Source of the DNA: Tumebacillus lacus
GTDB taxonomy: Bacteria > Bacillota > Bacilli > Tumebacillales > Tumebacillaceae
Direction: 5' to 3'
Assembly: GCF_026410385.1 (NCBI RefSeq)
Contig: NZ_JAPMLT010000016.1
Location: forward strand, 1 to 64,000
DNA: 64,000 bases
Numbering within the stretch: the stretch's first letter is position 1; each line of letters starts with the position of its first letter. This document shows positions 59,452 through 64,000 of the stretch, one piece after another. Below the pieces are notes generated by a model. That model did not search any database, was not told the DNA's origin, and worked only from the letters and a program-made list of their open reading frames with translations. Position numbers and translations under genes: made by a program.

Positions 59452-60069
59452 ATGTTGCATGCTTTACTTGCATGGCTGTCTTCCATCGCCACCGGTATGA
59501 TCGAGACGATGGGCCACTGGGGCGTCTTCCTCGGCATGCTGATCGAAAGCGCCTGCATCCCGCTGCCCAGCGAGGTGATCATGCTCTTTGGCGGCTTCAA
59601 GGCGGAAGAGGGACTGCTCACCTTCTGGGGCGTGGTCTGGGCCGGTGTGTTCGGCAACCTCGTCGGCTCGATCCTCACCTTCTGGATCGGTGCCAACGGC
59701 GGTCGCCAATTCTTGCAAAAATACGGCAAATACGTTCTGATCAACGAAAAGCACATCCACACCGCCGACCGTTGGTTTGCAAAATACGGCGACTGGGCCG
59801 CCTTCTTCGGGCGCAATTTGCCGGTCATCCGCACGTTCATCTCGCTGCCCTGCGGCATCGCTCGGATGAACTTCTGGAAATTTACCATCTACACCTTCCT
59901 TGGCTGCATTCCATGGAACTGGGCTCTGACCTACGCGGGCTTCAAGCTCGGAGAGAACTGGCATGCCATCGAGCCGTACACCAAGCCGGTCTCCTACGGC
60001 ATCCTCGGCCTGCTGATCCTCGGCATTCTCTACTTCCTCTTCAAAAACATCCGCACCCGCACTGCCTAA
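59452..60069 (+). CDS. DedA family membrane protein
   Basis: A 205-residue protein with the DedA hallmarks: ESACIPLPSEVIM near 30, GANGGRQFLQKYGKY near 82 and FFGRNLPVIRTFISLPCG near 120. DedA proteins are half-transporters linked to lipid-carrier recycling and proton-motive force. GAGGTAGG precedes the ATG. Confidence 0.9.
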   Translation: MLHALLAWLSSIATGMIETMGHWGVFLGMLIESACIPLPSEVIMLFGGFKAEEGLLTFWGVVWAGVFGNLVGSILTFWIGANGGRQFLQKYGKYVLINEKHIHTADRWFAKYGDWAAFFGRNLPVIRTFISLPCGIARMNFWKFTIYTFLGCIPWNWALTYAGFKLGENWHAIEPYTKPVSYGILGLLILGILYFLFKNIRTRTA

Positions 60070-60087
60070 GAGTTTGGCAGACGGCGC

Positions 60088-60124
60088 AAAAAAAGAACCC
60101 GTTCTGATGAACGGGTTCTTTTTT
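60088..60124. terminator. Bidirectional terminator between dedA and the MFS gene
   Basis: AAAAAGAACCCGTTC / GAACGGGTTCTTTTT stem. Confidence 0.85.
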
Positions 60125-61286
60125 ATACCGCCTTGCCAGGCACTTTGCTGACATACATCCGGTAGAGCACCAGCGCCACCACAGTCGCCACCAGACCTGT
60201 GAGGTACGGCGAGCTCATTTGCACCGCATAGATCGCTCCGCCGATCGGCGGACCTGCGACGCGGCCCAACGACTCGAACGAAGAGAGCAAACCGGTCGCG
60301 GCACCCTGCCCGACCGTCGTTCGCTTGGAGATGATCGCAGAGACGCAGGGGCGGATCAAGGAGTTGCCCATTCCGAACACGCTCAGATAGAGAGCGGCCG
60401 TCCAGAAGGAATTGGTCAGCAGCACGAGACCAAAGCCGATCGCCGAGACGATCAGACCGATCTGCAGCGTGCCGCCTTCGCCGAACTTCTTGATCAGGCG
60501 TCCCACCATGCCGCCCTGCACGAACGCGCCGGCGACACCCATGATCATAAAGATATAGCCCAAATGCACCGTATCGAGCCCTGCGCGCTCAGCAGCAAAG
60601 TAGGCGAACGTCGCCTCCAGAGCGGCCAGCGAGAAGGTGGTAATCAGGCTCAGCATGTACAGATAGGACAGCGAGCCGCCAAACGCCTTCCAGCGCGACT
60701 CGTTTGCTTCGCCTTTCGTCTTGCGATTTTCCTTTGCCAGCGATTCTTTGACGACCAGCAGGACGAAGACGAACGTGATCGCAGCCACGACGCCTGCGAT
60801 CAGGAACGGCGTCGAGTAGCTCTCACGCGAGAAGATCCCGCCGATCGCCGGGCCAAAGATGAAGCCCATCCCGACAGACGCACCGATCATGCCCATCCCT
60901 TTGCCGCGATTCTCCGGCGTGGTGATGTCGGCGACGTACGCCATGACAGTGGGCATATTGGCCGAGGACAGGAAGCCGGCGAGGATGCGCGAGACGAACA
61001 TCATCGTCAGCGTGTCCGAAAACGCAAACAGGAAGAACGACAAGGAGAGACCGGCGATCCCAATCAGCATGACCGGCTTGCGGCCGATGCGGTCGGAGAT
61101 GCGACCCCACATCGGGGCGAACAGGAACTGCATGACCGAGTAGGACGCCATCAGCAGGCCGAGTTGCATCGGCGAGGCCCCGACCTCTTCCGCAAAGAAC
61201 GGCATGACCGGGATGATGATCCCAAATCCGACCATGACAAGGAACATGACCAGCATCAGGATCGGCAACGATTTTTTATTTGCCAT
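60123..61286 (-). CDS. MFS transporter, tetracycline/multidrug efflux type
   Basis: A 387-residue protein with twelve helices and the motif A GRISDRIGRKPVM near 60, plus motif C GPAIGG near 140 that marks antiporters. It resembles the TetA/NorA branch. GAGGTGATAG precedes the ATG. Substrate unknown. Confidence 0.87.
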   Translation of the reverse strand: MANKKSLPILMLVMFLVMVGFGIIIPVMPFFAEEVGASPMQLGLLMASYSVMQFLFAPMWGRISDRIGRKPVMLIGIAGLSLSFFLFAFSDTLTMMFVSRILAGFLSSANMPTVMAYVADITTPENRGKGMGMIGASVGMGFIFGPAIGGIFSRESYSTPFLIAGVVAAITFVFVLLVVKESLAKENRKTKGEANESRWKAFGGSLSYLYMLSLITTFSLAALEATFAYFAAERAGLDTVHLGYIFMIMGVAGAFVQGGMVGRLIKKFGEGGTLQIGLIVSAIGFGLVLLTNSFWTAALYLSVFGMGNSLIRPCVSAIISKRTTVGQGAATGLLSSFESLGRVAGPPIGGAIYAVQMSSPYLTGLVATVVALVLYRMYVSKVPGKAV

Positions 61287-61312
61287 CTACTATCACCTCA
61301 ACAGGCCGCGCC

Positions 61313-61591
61313 TTACCGGCGACGGCTGACAATTCGCGCCAAAGCGCCGCCGAGCAGCGCACCGACGACCGCGAACACAACATTGACAAGTACCGGCGTA
61401 TACGTGCCGCCGATCTCGACGACAGGACCAAACGAGATGCCGAGCAGATGGGTGCCGACGAACATCAGCCCTTGCGCCAAGATCGCGCCGAAGATGATGC
61501 CCCACAGACGATTGACGCGCATCAACGTCGTGACGATTCCGGCCGCAACCAGCGACAGGCCCCATGTGAACAACTGAAACAACGGTGACAT
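61313..61591 (-). CDS. Small membrane protein, probable operon partner of the MFS gene
   Basis: A 92-residue protein with three predicted helices (WGLSLVAAGIVTTLM, IIFGAILAQGLMFVG, LVNVVFAVVGALLGGAL) ending in basic residues. No family recognised. It precedes the MFS gene by 26 bases on the same strand. Confidence 0.65.
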   Translation of the reverse strand: MSPLFQLFTWGLSLVAAGIVTTLMRVNRLWGIIFGAILAQGLMFVGTHLLGISFGPVVEIGGTYTPVLVNVVFAVVGALLGGALARIVSRRR

Positions 61592-61662
61592 GAACCAACA
61601 TCCTCCTTCATAAGCGTACTTTTCTATTGTAGACGAACAGGACCAAGGTTACTAGCACTTCG

Positions 61663-61693
61663 AAAAAAAAGCCCGGTCTGACAGACCGGGCTT
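61663..61693 (-). terminator. Terminator of the phosphonate transporter operon
   Basis: AAGCCCGGTC / GACCGGGCTT stem with eight T on the minus strand, 20 bases after the phnE stop. Confidence 0.85.
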
Positions 61694-61713
61694 CTTGCTG
61701 ATACGCGATGTGA

Positions 61714-62550
61714 CTAGACGAGACGTTTACGGATCGCGCCGGACAGCATGTCGATCAGGAAGACGACGATGATGACGACGAGCAGGATCGCGCCGACGCG
61801 GTGCCAGTCATGGCCTTTGAGCGCGAACAGCAGCGGAGTGCCGATACCGCCGGCGCCGACCATCCCGAGGATGGACGCAGCACGCACGTTGATCTCGAAT
61901 TTGTAGAGAGCAAACGAGAAGAACTCCGGCAACACTTGCGGTACGACAGCGAACCACAGGACTTGGAGGCGGGAACCGCCGCACGCCGTGATTGCTTCCA
62001 TCGGACCTTCATCCATGTTCTCGATCGCCTCGGAGTACAGTTTCCCGATCAAGCCGATGGAGTGCAGACCGATCGCCAGCACCCCGGCAAACGCCGTCGG
62101 GCCGACACCGACGATGAAGATGATCGCGACGATCAACTCCGGCATGGTGCGGATGACGTTCAGAATGCGCTTGCCGATCCACGAAATGACCGGGAAGCGA
62201 GCTTCGACGAACGGAAGGATCGGGTAGCGCTTGCTCATGTTGTTCGCCGCGAGGAAGCCGAACGGTACGGCGAGAATCGCGGCAATCGTCGTGCCGAGCA
62301 GCGCGATCTCCAGCGTCACCAGCATGTTGTCGAGGACGCCTTCATCCTCCCAGATAAAGCCCCACTCCGGCGTAAAGATGCCGGCGAGCATTTTGTTGAC
62401 GATCTTCAGGGATTCCATGATCTTCTTCCACTCGACCTCAAGACCGGTGAAGCTCCAGATGTACAGGGCGGCAAAAAAGATCAGCCACAGCGCAGTTTTG
62501 ATCATACGGCCCATCTTCTTCGGTGCAGCAGCTTGTTGTGTTTGACTCAT
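61714..62550 (-). CDS. phnE: Phosphonate ABC transporter permease PhnE (second)
   Basis: A 278-residue permease with about six helices and the EAA loop (EAITACGGSRLQVLWFAVVPQVLPE) of PhnE. Its ATG overlaps the first phnE stop by four bases (ATGA). Two PhnE copies probably form a heterodimer with PhnC. Confidence 0.9.
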   Translation of the reverse strand: MSQTQQAAAPKKMGRMIKTALWLIFFAALYIWSFTGLEVEWKKIMESLKIVNKMLAGIFTPEWGFIWEDEGVLDNMLVTLEIALLGTTIAAILAVPFGFLAANNMSKRYPILPFVEARFPVISWIGKRILNVIRTMPELIVAIIFIVGVGPTAFAGVLAIGLHSIGLIGKLYSEAIENMDEGPMEAITACGGSRLQVLWFAVVPQVLPEFFSFALYKFEINVRAASILGMVGAGGIGTPLLFALKGHDWHRVGAILLVVIIVVFLIDMLSGAIRKRLV

Positions 62551-63332
62551 AGCAATTTCTCCCGGATTCTCGAACTGATCGAATCGATCACGATGACGAT
62601 AACCAGCGTGAACAGGACGATCGTAGCCATCTTCTGATACTGGAACGTCTCCAGCGTCTCAGACAGCATGATCCCGATCCCGCCTGCGCCGACGAGACCA
62701 AGGATTGCAGCAGCGCGCACGCAGATCTCAAACGCATACAGCACGTACGCGACGAAAGCTGGAAGCGCTTGCGGAACGACTGCGAAAGCGATGAACTGCC
62801 ATTTGTTCGCACCGACTGCGGTCATCGACTCCAGCGGGCCCGGATCGATCGTCTCGACCGATTCGTACGCCAGCTTGGTGATGATCCCGAACGTAAACAC
62901 GGTCATCGCGGCCACACCGGCTACCGGACCGATGCCGAGCAGCGCCACGAAGATACCGGCGAGCAGCAGATCCGGGATCGTGCGGACAAAGTTCAGGAAA
63001 CTGCGGGCGGAGTTGGTCACCCACGTATTCGGAAACACGTTGCGAGATGCGAGCAGCGTAAACGGAATCGACAGGATCGCGCCGAACGTCGTCGCGATGA
63101 TCGCGATGCGGAGCGTCTCCAGCATCGGATCGAGGATGCGCTCGAAGTACTTCCAGTTCGGCGGCCACATGCCGGTGATCAGGTCACGGATGTACGGCCA
63201 ACCTTCGATCAGACTGCCGATGTCCGCCTCGACACCGCGCCAGGAGAACACATAAAGCACGGCCATCACAAGGAAGATGATCGTGAAGCGCAGTTTCGAC
63301 GGGGTCTTGATTTGTTTGGTCTCTGCTGCCAT
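62547..63332 (-). CDS. phnE: Phosphonate ABC transporter permease PhnE (first)
   Basis: A 261-residue permease with the loop ESMTAVGANKWQFIAFAVVPQALP. It starts two bases after the phnC stop. Confidence 0.9.
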   Translation of the reverse strand: MAAETKQIKTPSKLRFTIIFLVMAVLYVFSWRGVEADIGSLIEGWPYIRDLITGMWPPNWKYFERILDPMLETLRIAIIATTFGAILSIPFTLLASRNVFPNTWVTNSARSFLNFVRTIPDLLLAGIFVALLGIGPVAGVAAMTVFTFGIITKLAYESVETIDPGPLESMTAVGANKWQFIAFAVVPQALPAFVAYVLYAFEICVRAAAILGLVGAGGIGIMLSETLETFQYQKMATIVLFTLVIVIVIDSISSRIREKLL

Positions 63333-63334
63333 CC

Positions 63335-64000
63335 TTATGCCTCCTCTACGTCGCCGAGGAGTTCGTCCTTCTTGATCTTGCGTCCGTAGATTTCCGAGAA
63401 CACATCGTCGGTCGCCTCTTCGACCGGACCGTCAAAGACCAGCTTGCCGGCGCGCAGGCCGATGATGCGCGTGCCGTATTCGCGGGCAAGGTCGAGGAAG
63501 TGCAAGTTGACGATCGTCGTGATCCCCAGCTCTTGGTTGATTCGTTTGAGGTCATCCATGACTTGACGGGTGGTCAGCGGGTCAAGAGAGGCGACCGGCT
63601 CGTCCGCCAAGATGATTTTTGCTTCCTGAGCCAGAGCGCGTGCGATGGAGACGCGCTGCTGTTGACCGCCGGACAGCTCATCCGCCCGTGCATACGCTTT
63701 CTCACGGATATTAACGCGGGACAGTGCTTCGAGCGCAATTTCTACGTCCTTCTTCGGCCACAGGCCCAGCAGCGTGCGCAGCGTCGAATGATAGCCGACG
63801 CGGCCGCTCAATACGTTGCGCAGTACAGACACGCGCTTGACGAGGTTGAAGTTCTGGAAGATCATGCCGATGTCACGGCGCATGCGGCGCAGGCCGGCGC
63901 CTTTGGCGGCGGTGATCGACTTGCCGTCGATCAGGATCTCCCCTTCGGAGATCTCGTGCAGACGGTTGATCGAACGGAGCAACGTTGATTTCCCGGCACC
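63335..64000 (-). CDS. phnC: Phosphonate ABC transporter ATP-binding protein PhnC, 5' end cut by the window
   Basis: The protein enters at the right edge within the Walker A motif ([10 protein letters not shown]). The signature [15 protein letters not shown], Walker [13 protein letters not shown] and switch NLHFLDLA are intact. About 222 residues are visible; the first ~35 are outside the window. The substrate-binding protein PhnD is not in view and may lie upstream. Confidence 0.9.
   Translation of the reverse strand, partial: GAGKSTLLRSINRLHEISEGEILIDGKSITAAKGAGLRRMRRDIGMIFQNFNLVKRVSVLRNVLSGRVGYHSTLRTLLGLWPKKDVEIALEALSRVNIREKAYARADELSGGQQQRVSIARALAQEAKIILADEPVASLDPLTTRQVMDDLKRINQELGITTIVNLHFLDLAREYGTRIIGLRAGKLVFDGPVEEATDDVFSEIYGRKIKKDELLGDVEEA

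Overview
The window looks like chromosome from a spore-forming, Gram-positive, moderately high-GC member of the Bacilli. The evidence is spore-coat genes (two CotF-like, one CotS-like), a spore photoproduct lyase, type VII secretion genes of the Firmicutes sort, strong AGGAGG ribosome binding sites and many TTG/GTG starts. Gene content fits the Alicyclobacillaceae (Tumebacillus-like), but that placement is inference.

Layout. 1-1734: 5' tip of a 16S rRNA gene and 15 tRNA genes, all on the minus strand. 2058-2900: D-amino acid transaminase. 2972-9665: a type VII (ESX-like) locus with two WXG100 proteins, a YukD-like protein, a three-ATPase EssC without FHA domains, and a CpaE/MinD-like protein. 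9819-23733: a large minus-strand Tad/type IVc-like pilus or secretion locus: SAF-domain (CpaB-like) protein, two degenerate MinD-like proteins, a membrane-anchored CpaF-like ATPase, a fused TadB/TadC-like platform protein, four pilin-like membrane-anchored proteins, then a stalk-domain protein and a ~1100-residue secreted protein. The EssC operon and the Tad-like operon carry nearly the same promoter, so I suspect the two are co-regulated. 23974-28909: 2-oxoacid:ferredoxin oxidoreductase (first copy), a methionine/cystathionine gamma-lyase, and a LysM-3D wall protein. 29014-32048: ABC-2 exporter and HepT-like protein. 32234-34052: tenI-thiO. 34125-35858: DEAD-box helicase. 36095-36895: two CotF-like coat proteins. 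36942-41452: glycerophosphodiesterase, a GntR regulator and a second KorAB pair. 41686-44827: DUF1800/DUF1501 pair and a GerMN lipoprotein.

44871-49521 is a six-gene minus-strand operon: YuzD-like thioredoxin-fold protein with an in-frame TGA, MidA-like methyltransferase, 5'-nucleotidase, thioredoxin-reductase-like flavoprotein without the CxxC, Nudix hydrolase, and a D-threonine aldolase/D-serine dehydratase-like enzyme. 49587-64000 holds an EamA transporter, a GNAT-nitrilase fusion, a spl-associated operon that includes an unlisted 51-residue gene, a B12-radical SAM protein, YunC, a glycosyltransferase, CotS-like, DedA and MFS proteins, and a phosphonate ABC transporter running off the right end.

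The most interesting items are the combined Tad-like/EssC system with its three lysine-less MinD-like proteins and shared promoter, and the YuzD-like gene whose in-frame TGA is followed by a hairpin of bacterial SECIS geometry.
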